Positions 23,094-31,678 are shown, counted from the first letter of the stretch. The stretch: 64,000 nucleotides of DNA from Flavobacterium acetivorans (GCF_020911885.1 NZ_CP087132.1:930001-994000), one strand, 5' to 3'. Numbers and translations are program-made. The notes: a model not told the origin generated them from the letters alone.

Positions 23094-24215
23094 ATGAAGG
23101 AGCAGGATTTATTTTTTCTATTGGCTTTGTTAAGGGTAGAAGGAGTGGGCGATATCATGGCCAAGAAACTACTGACGCATTGTGGCAGTGCCGAGGCCGT
23201 TTTTAAAACCAAAACAGCGCAACTTGCCGCCATTGACGGCGTAGGCTCAATGTTATTGAAAAATTTGAAGGATAAGACCGTTTTTGACAAAGCCGCTAAA
23301 GAATTGGAATTTATTAAATTGAATGAGATTAAATTGGCTTATTTCCAGGATGAAAATTATCCGGATCGATTGAAACATTGCATCGATGGTCCGGTATTGT
23401 TGTTTACCTCGGGAAATATTGATTTAAAAAATAGAAAAATCATCAGCATTGTCGGTACGCGCCAAATCACCTCTTATGGAACGGAATTTTGCCGAAAACT
23501 GATAGAGGATTTGGCGCCTTTAAATCCTGTAATCGTCAGTGGTTTTGCCTATGGGGTGGATATTGTGGCGCATCAATTGGCAATCGAAAATAATTTGCAG
23601 ACGATAGGAGTATTGGCGCATGGCTTAAATCAAATCTATCCCAAAACCCATAAAAAATATGTGGCCAAAGTGGAAGCAAACGGCGGTTTTATGACCGAAT
23701 TTTGGAGTTTGTCTAATCCCGACAAGGAAAATTTTGTTCGTAGAAATAGAATAGTTGCAGGAATGAGCGAAGCGACTATTGTGATCGAGTCGGCAGAAAG
23801 AGGCGGCTCTTTGATTACGGCCAACATGGCAAACGATTACAACCGCGATGTTTTTGCCGTTCCGGGCCGCGTAACCGACAAATACAGCCAAGGTTGCAAC
23901 AACCTGATTAAAACCCAAAAAGCAAACCTGCTCACCAGCGCCGCTGATTTGGTTTACATCCTGAATTGGGATCTGGAAGGGATTGCTTCGGAATCTCGCA
24001 ATGGTCAAAAACCCGTTCAGAAACAATTGTTTGTCACTCTGGACGAGGACGAGCAAAAAGTGTACGATTATCTGTTGAAAACCGGAAAAGAATTGATGGA
24101 TGTCATCGCGCTACATTGCGATTTTCCCATCTACAGGATTTCGGGTTTGCTGTTGAACATGGAACTTAAAGGAGTAATCAGACCCTTGCCGGGGAAATTG
24201 TTTGAGGCGATTTAA
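23094..24215 (+). CDS. dprA: DNA-processing protein DprA
   Basis: A 373-residue DprA/Smf protein, which binds incoming single-stranded DNA and loads RecA during natural transformation. It has the N-terminal helix-hairpin-helix/SAM-like region, then the Rossmann-like DprA core (SIVGTRQITSYGTEFCRKL, VSGFAYGVDIVAHQLA, FVRRNRIVAGMSEATIVIES, RGGSLITANMAN) and a C-terminal winged helix (VYDYLLKTGKELMDVIALHC). It is present even in strains not known to be competent. recA is 6 kb away in the same window but not in an operon with it. Confidence 0.95.
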   Translation: MKEQDLFFLLALLRVEGVGDIMAKKLLTHCGSAEAVFKTKTAQLAAIDGVGSMLLKNLKDKTVFDKAAKELEFIKLNEIKLAYFQDENYPDRLKHCIDGPVLLFTSGNIDLKNRKIISIVGTRQITSYGTEFCRKLIEDLAPLNPVIVSGFAYGVDIVAHQLAIENNLQTIGVLAHGLNQIYPKTHKKYVAKVEANGGFMTEFWSLSNPDKENFVRRNRIVAGMSEATIVIESAERGGSLITANMANDYNRDVFAVPGRVTDKYSQGCNNLIKTQKANLLTSAADLVYILNWDLEGIASESRNGQKPVQKQLFVTLDEDEQKVYDYLLKTGKELMDVIALHCDFPIYRISGLLLNMELKGVIRPLPGKLFEAI

Positions 24216-24217
24216 AA

Positions 24218-24252
24218 AACAAAAACCCTTTCCGTTTTGAGGGGAAAGGGTT
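24218..24252 (-). terminator. Terminator of trpS
   Basis: AACCCTTTCC and GGAAAGGGTT pair around a nine-base loop. The T-rich tail is on the minus-strand side, so it mainly serves trpS. Confidence 0.8.
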
Positions 24253-24274
24253 GTGAATAAGGTGAATTTAAAAA

Positions 24275-25249
24275 TTAAATTTCGTATCCTAATTTGGTTC
24301 TTACTCTTGCCAGAACTCCATTGGCAACTGCTGCGGCTTTTGCGGCACCAATTTTTAGCAAAGCATCTACTTCTTCTAAATTATTAATGTAATAATGGTA
24401 TTTTTCTCTTTCGGTTTTAAATGTTTGGGTAATTAGTTCAAACAAAGCTTGTTTGGCATGACCATAACCGTAATTTCCGCCCAGATAATTAGCTCTCATA
24501 ATGGCAATTTGTTCTTCTTTGGCTAATAAAGAATAAATTGCAAAAGCATTACAAGTATCCGGATTTTTAGGATCTTCCAGCGGTGTGCTGTCGGTTTCAA
24601 TGCTCATCACCTGTTTGCGCAGGGATTTGTCATCCAGAAAAATGTTGATGATATTATTGGCTGATTTACTCATTTTTCCGCCATTGGTTCCCGGAATCAA
24701 CATGCTGTCATCTTGGATTTTGGCTTCGGGAAGCACAAAAGTTTCTCCCATTTGGTGGTTGAAACGCGAAGCGACATCGCGGGTGATTTCAAGATGTTGC
24801 AATTGGTCTTTTCCTACAGGGACAAATTCGGCATCATACAATAAAATATCGGCGGCCATCAACATTGGGTACGAGAATAAACCGGCGTTTACATCGTCCA
24901 GTCTATCGGCTTTATCTTTAAAAGAATGTGCCAATGTGAGGCGTTGAAAAGGAAAAAAACAACTCAAATACCAAGATAATTCTGCTGTTTGTGGCACATC
25001 GGATTGTCTGTAAAAAACGACTTTGTTCACATCTAATCCAAAAGCAAGCCAAGCTGCAGCAACGCTATAGGTGTTTTCCCTTAGGGTTTTGCCGTTTTTT
25101 ATTTGCGTAATCGAATGCAAATCGGCTATAAAAAGAAAGGATTCGTTCTCAGAATTATTAGATAATTGGATTGCGGGAATGATTGCTCCCAATAAATTTC
25201 CTAAGTGTGGGGTTCCTGTACTTTGAACACCAGTAAGTATTTTTGCCAT
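24275..25249 (-). CDS. trpS: Tryptophanyl-tRNA synthetase
   Basis: Class I synthetase of 324 residues that charges tRNA-Trp. The HIGH-type motif appears in STGTPHLGNLLGAI (about residues 10-23) and KMSKS in NGGKMSKSANN. MLMAADILLYDAEFVPVGKD is the conserved Trp/adenylate-site stretch. The start codon lies only 6 bases from the left end of the GxxExxY cassette, so its promoter must be inside, or be supplied by, that cassette. A terminator follows its stop. Confidence 0.96.
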   Translation of the reverse strand: MAKILTGVQSTGTPHLGNLLGAIIPAIQLSNNSENESFLFIADLHSITQIKNGKTLRENTYSVAAAWLAFGLDVNKVVFYRQSDVPQTAELSWYLSCFFPFQRLTLAHSFKDKADRLDDVNAGLFSYPMLMAADILLYDAEFVPVGKDQLQHLEITRDVASRFNHQMGETFVLPEAKIQDDSMLIPGTNGGKMSKSANNIINIFLDDKSLRKQVMSIETDSTPLEDPKNPDTCNAFAIYSLLAKEEQIAIMRANYLGGNYGYGHAKQALFELITQTFKTEREKYHYYINNLEEVDALLKIGAAKAAAVANGVLARVRTKLGYEI

Positions 25250-25255
25250 TATTTT

Positions 25256-25862
25256 TTAATTAACCGCAAAGTTTGCAAAGTTTTTTCGCAAAGTTCGCAA
25301 AGTTTAGTTCGTTCTAACCGCAGAGATTGCAGTGTAATTTTTTGTTATGCGCAAAGTTCGCAAAGATTATTATTATACTACAAAGAAAGCAAAGTTTTTT
25401 GCAAAGTTCAACGAGATTTTATTTTTTGGATTTTTATAAATTATTGACCACTCTTCTGATTCCGTTTTTTAATAAAATTTCATTAAAGTTTATAAGCAAT
25501 CCTAGTTTGTAATTTCCAAGTTTTAAATAGGTTAAGGTTTGAGTCAGATGAATTTCATTTAACGATTCTACGCTTTTAAGCTCAATTATTAGCTTTTTTT
25601 CAACTAATAAATCAACACGATAACCACAATCTAATTTTACTTCTTCAAAAATTAATGGCAGCATTTTTTCTTTTTCGACAAAAAGCCCAGATTGATTTAT
25701 TTTATAAAACAAACATTCTTTATAGGCGTTTTCTAACAATCCTGGACCAAGGCTTTTATGGACTTCGATTGCTAAACCGATTATAATTTTAGAAATTTCA
25801 TTTTCGGTCATCTTGAACTTTTTTACTTTGCGAAGAAATTTTGCGCTCTTTGCGGTTATTAA
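25256..25862. mobile_element. Putative inverted-repeat cassette carrying a GxxExxY gene
   Basis: About 607 bp bounded by imperfect terminal inverted repeats of about 38 bp. The left end begins TTAATTAACCGCAAAG (25256) and the right end, read inward on the other strand, begins TTAATAACCGCAAAG (25862). In both arms GCAAAG-type units are spaced 9 then 13 bases apart. Eight exact GCAAAG units fill the left flank (25266, 25275, 25288, 25297, 25351, 25360, 25389, 25401); two CTTTGC and one variant fill the right flank. There is no transposase gene and no clear target duplication. Mobility is inferred from the inverted-repeat structure alone. Confidence 0.6.
25434..25811 (-). CDS. GxxExxY family protein (PD-(D/E)xK-like)
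   Basis: A 125-residue protein of the GxxExxY family, named for G-L-L-E-N-A-Y (residues 24-30). GYRVDLLVEKKLIIELKSVE (about 63-82) has D67, E77 and K79 in PD-(D/E)xK nuclease spacing, and E27 on the first helix completes a typical active site. A nuclease function is thus plausible but not proven; I know of no assigned role. The family tends to be multicopy in Bacteroidota and Verrucomicrobia. It is the only gene inside the inverted-repeat cassette. Confidence 0.85.
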   Translation of the reverse strand: MTENEISKIIIGLAIEVHKSLGPGLLENAYKECLFYKINQSGLFVEKEKMLPLIFEEVKLDCGYRVDLLVEKKLIIELKSVESLNEIHLTQTLTYLKLGNYKLGLLINFNEILLKNGIRRVVNNL

Positions 25863-25905
25863 AGCACTAAGTTAATTCTTTTATGTGTTTTTACATTCGA
25901 TTTCA

Positions 25906-25913
25906 TACTTTTG
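25906..25913 (+). promoter_or_regulatory. Promoter -7 element of plsC (near-leaderless)
   Basis: TACTTTTG matches TAnnTTTG and is followed after five bases (GCATT) by the ATG at 25919. It lies outside the GxxExxY cassette. The -33 element is weak. Confidence 0.55.
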
Positions 25914-25918
25914 GCATT

Positions 25919-26698
25919 ATGAAAGGAATAAAAATAATCTTTTGGACTTTGTGGCGGGTATGGTTTTATATTTTAATGGCTATCCCCATCTTGTTTATGT
26001 TTCCTTTTTTGGTTCTTTCAATTTTAACAGAAAAAGGCTATCCTTATTTTTTTAAAATGGCACGAATTTGGGCTCGATTTATTCTTTTCGGGATGGGTTT
26101 TTACTATAAAATCGATAAAGACCAATCCTTAGATTCTCATAAAAGCTACATGATTGTGGCCAATCACACTTCGATGGCCGATATTATGTTGATGCTAGCG
26201 ATTGTTAAAAATCCTTTTGTTTTTGTGGGAAAACAAGAATTGGCAAAGATTCCTTTGTTTGGATTTTTCTACAAAAGAACCTGTATTTTAGTCGATAGAG
26301 GTTGTTCAAAAAGCCGAATGGAAGTTTTTAATGAGGCACAAAAGAGAATAAACAGAGGTTTGAGTGTTTGTATCTTCCCTGAAGGCGGTGTACCGGATGA
26401 CGAATCGGTACTGTTAGATTCGTTCAAGGATGGCGCTTTCCGATTGGCAATAGAGCATCAAATTCCAATTGTTCCCATCACTTTTGGCGACAATAAAAAA
26501 AGGCTTTCTTATACTTTTTTCAGCGGAAGCCCAGGTTTGATGCGGGTTAAAATTCATCGAATTGTCAAAACTAAGGGAAAGACTGGAGCTGATCGTAAGG
26601 AAATTAGGGACAAGGTTCGAGAAACTATTTATAAGCAACTGATCGAATTTGAATCTGATAAATTAAAAATGATAACTAATTCCGGAATACAAGCCTAA
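25919..26698 (+). CDS. plsC: 1-acyl-sn-glycerol-3-phosphate acyltransferase
   Basis: Membrane acyltransferase of about 259 residues that makes phosphatidic acid from lysophosphatidate. The catalytic H-x4-D motif is in VANHTSMADIMLML and the substrate motif in CIFPEGGVPDDE. N-terminal hydrophobic helices (IIFWTLWRVWFYILMAIPIL) anchor it to the inner membrane. The ATG at 25919 (MKGIKII) is preferred over an upstream in-frame ATG at 25883 because the promoter -7 element lies between them. The 3' end overlaps the convergent gene by 36 bases. Confidence 0.9.
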   Translation: MKGIKIIFWTLWRVWFYILMAIPILFMFPFLVLSILTEKGYPYFFKMARIWARFILFGMGFYYKIDKDQSLDSHKSYMIVANHTSMADIMLMLAIVKNPFVFVGKQELAKIPLFGFFYKRTCILVDRGCSKSRMEVFNEAQKRINRGLSVCIFPEGGVPDDESVLLDSFKDGAFRLAIEHQIPIVPITFGDNKKRLSYTFFSGSPGLMRVKIHRIVKTKGKTGADRKEIRDKVRETIYKQLIEFESDKLKMITNSGIQA

Positions 26699-28105
26699 AA
26701 GGACTGGTTTGAAATTTCCAGAATCATTAGTGAAAGTATTCAGTTGGTATTTGACCATGGGTTCAATATTCAGTTGGAAAGATTTGACAAATTTGTATTT
26801 GAATCCAAGTCCAAAATTGGTACTAAAATGAACCGAATTCAAGTTATTTGCTTCACCAAGTTTTAGATTAGTATTGGTTGATAATAATGAAATTTCATTC
26901 TCTTCGAGAAATAAAGTACTGATTCCGCCTATGATGTTAATACCTATTTTCTTATCCAAAACGGCATAGGAAAGTTCTAAAGGAACTTCATAATAGCCCA
27001 TTTTTTGATTGATGGTGCCACTGCTTGTTTTTTGTAAATTTTTTTCAAAAGACATCAACGAATTTAGATTAGTATTAGTATGAACTTCTATTAGTGCGGT
27101 GTTAGTGTAATTGACATTGGCCAAAGTGGTGTTTTGCAAACCCGAAGAATAAACCACATTATTAGTATTATACCCCAATGAAAACTTATTGATTCCGGAT
27201 CGTAAAGCTACTTTTTTATTGATGGCATAATTGACTCCAATACCAAATCCAAGGCTTTTATCCGTAGTTTTAGAATTTTCTGAAAATTGTGGATCGATAG
27301 AGGATCCTTTAGAACTTGACTGTGGATACATCGCGGCAATATTTGGCGTGATTTCCCATCTGTTTTTGTAAGAGGCAAACACTTTGCCTTTTCTTGCTTC
27401 TTTGTCCTTTAAAATAGCTTCTAATTCATTTTCAGGTGTGATTTCAATTTGTTTTTTCAAATCGTTTTGGACAATAGAAGTATTCGGATTTTCTTTGACA
27501 GCTTCTTTTTCCGATTTTATATTAAAAATTTCCTCCGTGGTATTTGGATTTTTCAGCTTGTTTTTTTCTGAGAGCGCTAATTCTGACTTCGAAGTTTCTT
27601 TTTTGAGATCCGTTTGCTTTAACGGTGAATTATTTTTTTGGAAATAAACTGCAACAGAATTTTGATTCTTCGCTTGGCCAAGGGCGATTTTTGTTGGTAC
27701 AGGAGTTGTAATTTCTTTTTCATTTTTGTTGGTTTTTTTTAGGTTTTTTGGTGGAGTTAGGGCAACTTTTGTATTGTTTTTTAAATTAATACTGTTTTTA
27801 TTTTCCTCTGGTTTTGTAGGAACAGAAGTTGTATCGAAGGTTGAAGAATTCAAAGAGTTATTGTCTAGAACGATGCGGTCAGGAGAATCCGTAGCGGTTT
27901 TGAAAATGGTATTTAACGCAAAAAAGCCCAGAAAAAAGGCTGCTGCGATTCCAGAGTATTTCAGCCAAAGCGGAAGTACTTTTCGTTCTTTTTTTTCCTC
28001 CTTCATAGCGGCTTGGATGTTAGACCAAGTTTGCTCTTGAGGTTCTGTTTCAAAATCTTTGAATCTTTCTTGAAACAATCGGTCTATGTTTTTGTTGTTT
28101 TTCAT
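26663..28105 (-). CDS. Sigma-factor-linked membrane protein with C-terminal barrel-like domain
   Basis: A 480-residue protein encoded directly after the ECF sigma factor (4-base ATGA overlap). The N-terminus is short and cytosolic (IDRLFQERFKDFETEPQEQT), followed by one membrane helix (about 48-67, YSGIAAAFFLGFFALNTIF), a long Lys/Asn/Thr-rich linker (about 70-240) and a C-terminal domain of amphipathic strands ending in aromatic residues (LGLYSGISYHF), as in outer-membrane barrels. Position and topology suggest an anti-sigma or envelope-spanning partner; there is no classical zinc anti-sigma motif. The linker could cross the periplasm. Confidence 0.7.
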   Translation of the reverse strand: MKNNKNIDRLFQERFKDFETEPQEQTWSNIQAAMKEEKKERKVLPLWLKYSGIAAAFFLGFFALNTIFKTATDSPDRIVLDNNSLNSSTFDTTSVPTKPEENKNSINLKNNTKVALTPPKNLKKTNKNEKEITTPVPTKIALGQAKNQNSVAVYFQKNNSPLKQTDLKKETSKSELALSEKNKLKNPNTTEEIFNIKSEKEAVKENPNTSIVQNDLKKQIEITPENELEAILKDKEARKGKVFASYKNRWEITPNIAAMYPQSSSKGSSIDPQFSENSKTTDKSLGFGIGVNYAINKKVALRSGINKFSLGYNTNNVVYSSGLQNTTLANVNYTNTALIEVHTNTNLNSLMSFEKNLQKTSSGTINQKMGYYEVPLELSYAVLDKKIGINIIGGISTLFLEENEISLLSTNTNLKLGEANNLNSVHFSTNFGLGFKYKFVKSFQLNIEPMVKYQLNTFTNDSGNFKPVLLGLYSGISYHF

Positions 28106-28644
28106 TTTGCCGATGATTCGAATTTAATTTCTGTTAGTTTTTCAATTTTTTCTTTCAAAATCAATCGTGCTCTGAAAAGATTTGATTTTGTTGTTCCGGT
28201 CGAAATGTTTAGCATTTCGCTGATTTCCTGGTGTGAATAGCCGTCCAGGACATATAAGCTAAATACGATTCGATATTGATCCGGGAGTTCATGAATGATT
28301 TGTAATAAATAGTCTAGGGATATTTTTTCATCATCTATATCAACTTCGACCTCTGAAATATTCTCGTCCAGCACCTCCATAAATCGGACGCCTTTAAATT
28401 TTTGTAAGGCATTGTTTATCAGTAATCTTTTGGCCCAGCCTTCAAAAGAACCTTTGCCGCTGAATTGTTCTATTTTTTTAAAAATAAGTATAAAACCATC
28501 CTGCAAGTTATCTTGAGCATCTTCATAATTTCGGGAATATTTTAAACACACCCCAAAGAACTTCTTAGCAAACAATTGGTATAGTTGCTCCTGAGCTTTG
28601 GGGTGATTCTTTTTACAATCCTTGATTATTTGTTCTAATGCCAC
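28102..28644 (-). CDS. ECF-type RNA polymerase sigma factor
   Basis: A 180-residue sigma-70 family factor of the extracytoplasmic-function type. Region 2 is in FFGVCLKYSRNYEDAQDNLQDGFILIFKKIEQF and region 4 in LPDQYRIVFSLYVLDGYSHQEISEMLNISTGTTKSNLFRARLILKEK. It should direct RNA polymerase to a stress or envelope regulon. A lipoprotein gene ends 16 bases upstream and the putative regulator gene overlaps its end, so a three-gene unit is likely. The acidic stretch ENISEVEVDIDDEK links the two regions. Confidence 0.93.
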   Translation of the reverse strand: MALEQIIKDCKKNHPKAQEQLYQLFAKKFFGVCLKYSRNYEDAQDNLQDGFILIFKKIEQFSGKGSFEGWAKRLLINNALQKFKGVRFMEVLDENISEVEVDIDDEKISLDYLLQIIHELPDQYRIVFSLYVLDGYSHQEISEMLNISTGTTKSNLFRARLILKEKIEKLTEIKFESSAK

Positions 28645-28660
28645 AGAATGGTTTTATGGG

Positions 28661-29074
28661 TTATTCAACTACTTGAATTTCTACATCTTCAAATATGTCT
28701 TTATTATCAGCATCTTTCCCTTTGTAAAACTTAAAAATATAAGAACCCGTTGCCGTTACAGTAAAGTTAAATGAAGTTTCTGATAAAGCAGGAACATCAG
28801 TAGAGCAAACTTGGTTGTCTTTTACTGCAGTCTGTACACCTATTGTTCTTGTGTTTAAATCTTTAGCATAATATATTCCTTGAAAAATATGGCAAGCTGT
28901 AGGTTTTTGATATTTTAATTCTATTTTATAAGTCTCTCCCAGTTTAAAACTCTCAGGCAGAGTATAACTTTCTACCGGAAGCACACTGTAGGTATAAGTA
29001 TCCCTGTTGTCGTTGTCAAGGCTACAACTTACCAATGTTGTCATGAATAGTACTAATAATGCAATTTTTTTCAT
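28661..29074 (-). CDS. Lipoprotein, paralogue of the 29267 gene
   Basis: A 137-residue lipoprotein of unknown function. A lipobox is visible (MKKIALLVLFMTTLVSC, Cys 17). The mature part shares a pattern with the neighbouring lipoprotein: C-x-I-F early, N-T-x-T-I-x-V, then D-x-x-C and a closing F-x-x-T-A-x-G-x-Y-I-x-K-F-x-K, suggesting one beta-sandwich with a Cys pair. It lies 16 bases upstream of the ECF sigma gene and may be cotranscribed with it. Confidence 0.7.
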   Translation of the reverse strand: MKKIALLVLFMTTLVSCSLDNDNRDTYTYSVLPVESYTLPESFKLGETYKIELKYQKPTACHIFQGIYYAKDLNTRTIGVQTAVKDNQVCSTDVPALSETSFNFTVTATGSYIFKFYKGKDADNKDIFEDVEIQVVE

Positions 29075-29223
29075 CTTCTTTAAAATTTAATAGGTTAAAA
29101 ATGAACTTGTTTTTGTTACAGATGGAACAAGCTCTACGTCTTAGATAAGGTGTTTTAAAAAAGGTTGCGTCAAAAAGGTATTTTTTTTCAAAAAATTAAA
29201 CTTTTATTTTCTGTCTATTGTAT

Positions 29224-29258
29224 AAAAAAAGGTTGCCTAATACTAAACAACCTTTTTT
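29224..29258 (-). terminator. Terminator of the 29267 lipoprotein gene
   Basis: AAAAAAGGTTG and CAACCTTTTTT pair around a 12-base loop just beyond the stop codon. Confidence 0.85.
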
Positions 29259-29266
29259 AATAGGAT

Positions 29267-29677
29267 TTATGAAGCTGGGCTTACAACAATAGTTTGAGTT
29301 ATAAATTCAGTCTCTGTTTTTTTAAACTTCAAAATGTAAGTTCCTTCGGCTGTGGCTTTGAACTTGTATGGCGTCTTTTTTATGGTTGGAATTGCATTAC
29401 AATTAACGTCTTCATATTGAGATTCAACCTCTATTGTTTTGGTATTTTCAGATGCAGTTTCAACAAATTTATTAAAAATTCCGCAGCTGTTGTCAACGGC
29501 ATAACTAACTTCTAATGTAAGTTCTTGATTAACGGTTCCGGTTGTAGGGCCTGTCACTTCCGTAACGAATGATTTTTTGGTGATCACTTTTTGTGGTTCA
29601 TCATCATTAGAACAAGCCGTGAATCCAGCAGCTACAAATAAAACTAATCCAAGCATTTGTAATTTAATCTTTTTCAT
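29267..29677 (-). CDS. Lipoprotein, paralogue of the 28661 gene
   Basis: A 136-residue lipoprotein (lipobox LFVAAGFTAC, Cys 22) with the same mature-domain pattern as its neighbour: SCGIFNK, NTKTIEVES, DVNCNAIP, FKATAEGTYILKFKK. The two probably arose by duplication. It has its own terminator, so it is likely transcribed apart from the sigma unit. The 259 bases between it and recA hold the recA terminator and otherwise nothing I recognise. Confidence 0.7.
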   Translation of the reverse strand: MKKIKLQMLGLVLFVAAGFTACSNDDEPQKVITKKSFVTEVTGPTTGTVNQELTLEVSYAVDNSCGIFNKFVETASENTKTIEVESQYEDVNCNAIPTIKKTPYKFKATAEGTYILKFKKTETEFITQTIVVSPAS

Positions 29678-29880
29678 TTCTTTAAAATTTTTAAATGGTT
29701 ATTAATTATAATAAAGATGCCTTTGACTTGTAATGGTTGCTTATAAAAGTGTGTTTTTATGAAAATAATTTCAGTTTTTACTTGTAAAAATTTAATTATC
29801 AGCCTATTTTAAAAATTAGATAAAAATGAAGAAGTTCAATTTTTTAACAAAAATTACGTTTAAATTAGAGTTAGAAGAAT

Positions 29881-29914
29881 AAAAAAATGCCCGAAAATTT
29901 TTCGAGCATTTTTT
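29881..29914 (-). terminator. Terminator of recA
   Basis: AAAAAATGC and GCATTTTTT flank an inner CGAAAA/TTTTCG pairing, with a T-tract on the minus strand. Confidence 0.85.
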
Positions 29915-29936
29915 AAAATATAATAAAAAAGGAGGA

Positions 29937-30968
29937 TTAGTTTTCTGCTAATTCCTTTATTCTAGCTTTGATTTTTTCTTCAAGTTCATCCGCTAATTCC
30001 GGATTGTCTTTGATTAAAGATTTTACGGCATCACGGCCTTGGCCTAACTTAGTTTCGCCATAGCTGAACCAAGAACCTGATTTTTTGACGATTTCAAATT
30101 CAACCGCTAAGTCTAAGATTTCTCCTGTTTTTGAAACTCCTTCACCGTACATGATGTCAAATTCGGCTACTTTAAATGGTGGTGCCACTTTATTTTTGAC
30201 AATTTTCACTTTGGTTCTGTTTCCAATAACATTTTCACCATCTTTGATTTGGGTAGAACGACGAATATCTAAACGTACCGAAGCGTAAAACTTCAAGGCA
30301 TTTCCTCCCGTGGTAGTTTCTGGATTTCCAAACATCACTCCGATTTTCTCTCTCAATTGGTTGATAAAGAAAACAGTACAATGAGTTTTACTGATGGTTC
30401 CAGTTAATTTTCTTAATGCTTGTGACATTAAACGGGCATGAAGACCCATTTTAGAATCTCCCATTTCGCCTTCAATCTCACTTTTTGGAGTCAAAGCGGC
30501 AACCGAGTCAATAACCACAATATCTATGGCTCCTGAACGGATTAGGTTTTCGGCAATTTCTAATGCTTGCTCCCCGTTATCTGGCTGAGAAATGATTAGA
30601 TTTTCGATGTCTACGCCTAATTTTTCGGCATAGTTTCTGTCAAATGCATGTTCAGCATCAATGAAAGCAGCTATTCCGCCGGCTTTTTGAGCTTCGGCAA
30701 TAGCGTGAAGTGTTAAGGTCGTTTTACCAGAAGACTCCGGACCATATATTTCAATAATCCTCCCTTTTGGATAACCGCCAACTCCCAAAGCTAAATCAAT
30801 TCCCAGAGATCCTGATGAAATGGTTTCTACTTCTTCGATGGCCTTGTCGCCCATTTTCATCACTGTTCCTTTCCCGTAGGTTTTGTCCAGTTTGTCCAGC
30901 GTTAGCTGTAATGCTTTTAATTTGGCTTCTTTCTCTGTACTCATCTTCTCTTTTACCTTTTCTTTCAT
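29937..30968 (-). CDS. recA: Recombinase RecA
   Basis: Strand-exchange ATPase of homologous recombination and SOS induction, 343 residues. Walker A is [11 protein letters not shown] and Walker B-type [11 protein letters not shown]; the DNA-binding L2 region [28 protein letters not shown] is intact. The ATG at 30968 gives an N-terminus of MKEKVKEK; a second ATG at 30944 (MSTEKEAK) matches the usual Flavobacterium start better and may be the true one. It is monocistronic, with terminators on both sides. No LexA-box-like operator was recognised upstream. Confidence 0.97.
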   Translation of the reverse strand: MKEKVKEKMSTEKEAKLKALQLTLDKLDKTYGKGTVMKMGDKAIEEVETISSGSLGIDLALGVGGYPKGRIIEIYGPESSGKTTLTLHAIAEAQKAGGIAAFIDAEHAFDRNYAEKLGVDIENLIISQPDNGEQALEIAENLIRSGAIDIVVIDSVAALTPKSEIEGEMGDSKMGLHARLMSQALRKLTGTISKTHCTVFFINQLREKIGVMFGNPETTTGGNALKFYASVRLDIRRSTQIKDGENVIGNRTKVKIVKNKVAPPFKVAEFDIMYGEGVSKTGEILDLAVEFEIVKKSGSWFSYGETKLGQGRDAVKSLIKDNPELADELEEKIKARIKELAEN

Positions 30969-30986
30969 TTATATTATTTTATCACT

Positions 30987-31026
30987 GAAAAAAAAATTCC
31001 GGAAGGCTTTGTTTTTTCTGGAATTT
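30987..31026 (-). terminator. Terminator of the thioesterase operon
   Basis: On the minus strand AAATTCC and GGAATTT pair, with inner GAA/TTC pairs, and are followed by a T-tract. It closes the holB-DoxX-thioesterase unit before recA. Confidence 0.7.
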
Positions 31027-31129
31027 CCTTTGAATATGAATTTTTGTGCTTGTAAAAATACTTCTTTTTTTGATTCAAATTTTCTGTTTCACAAATATTT
31101 AATCACAAAAAAGAAGTTAGTTGGATTCG

Positions 31130-31651
31130 CTACAGGAATATTGCTTTCAATTCGGTAGCTTCGTGCGGTGTCATTTTTCCGGCTAATACTAAACTGAGTT
31201 GTTTGCGTCTTAAAGCGGCATCAAAACGTTGTTTTTCCAGTTCAGTTTCCGGTATTATTTGAGGCACTTCAACGGGTCTTCCTGTGTCATCCACGGCAAC
31301 AAAGGTGTAAATCGCTTCATTGGCTTTGGTTCTATTTCCAGATTGTCTGTCTTCGACCCAAACATCAATAAATATTTCCATAGAACTTTTGAAGGCTCTA
31401 GAGACTTTGGCCTCAACATTTACAACGCTTCCCAAAGGAATTGCTCTGTTAAACGCCACATGATTTACAGATGCGGTTACGGTAATTCTTCGGGAATGTC
31501 TGCCTGCAGCTATACTTGCCGCTCGATCCATTCGGGCCAATAGTTCGCCGCCAAAAAGATTATTTAAAGGATTGGTTTCACTTGGTAAAACTAAATCGGT
31601 TAGTATGGTCAAGGACTCAGAAGGATGTTTTGGTGTCATTTTATTTGTCAA
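31130..31651 (-). CDS. Acyl-CoA thioesterase (hotdog fold)
   Basis: A 173-residue hotdog-fold acyl-CoA hydrolase of the YciA/BACH type. Features are TNPLNNLFGGELLARMDRAASIAAGRHS (the N-x-x-G-x-x-F-GG helix region), VNHVAFNRAIPLGSVVNVEAKV and KANEAIYTFVAVD. It would hydrolyse medium- to long-chain acyl-CoA in the cytosol. It is the last gene of a minus-strand operon (holB, DoxX-like, this gene), 27 bases after the DoxX-like stop. Confidence 0.9.
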   Translation of the reverse strand: MTNKMTPKHPSESLTILTDLVLPSETNPLNNLFGGELLARMDRAASIAAGRHSRRITVTASVNHVAFNRAIPLGSVVNVEAKVSRAFKSSMEIFIDVWVEDRQSGNRTKANEAIYTFVAVDDTGRPVEVPQIIPETELEKQRFDAALRRKQLSLVLAGKMTPHEATELKAIFL

Positions 31652-31678
31652 TGTAATTGTTTTTTTATTGGATGTCTG

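Noticed and set aside
25205..25512. Plus-strand open frames over the trpS start and cassette flank
   Set aside because: They are made of the GCAAAG repeat and antisense of trpS and the GxxExxY gene, with low-complexity translation.
25256..25862. A standard insertion sequence
   Set aside because: The inverted repeats fit, but the only gene is not a known transposase and no target-site duplication is clear, so I call it only a putative cassette.
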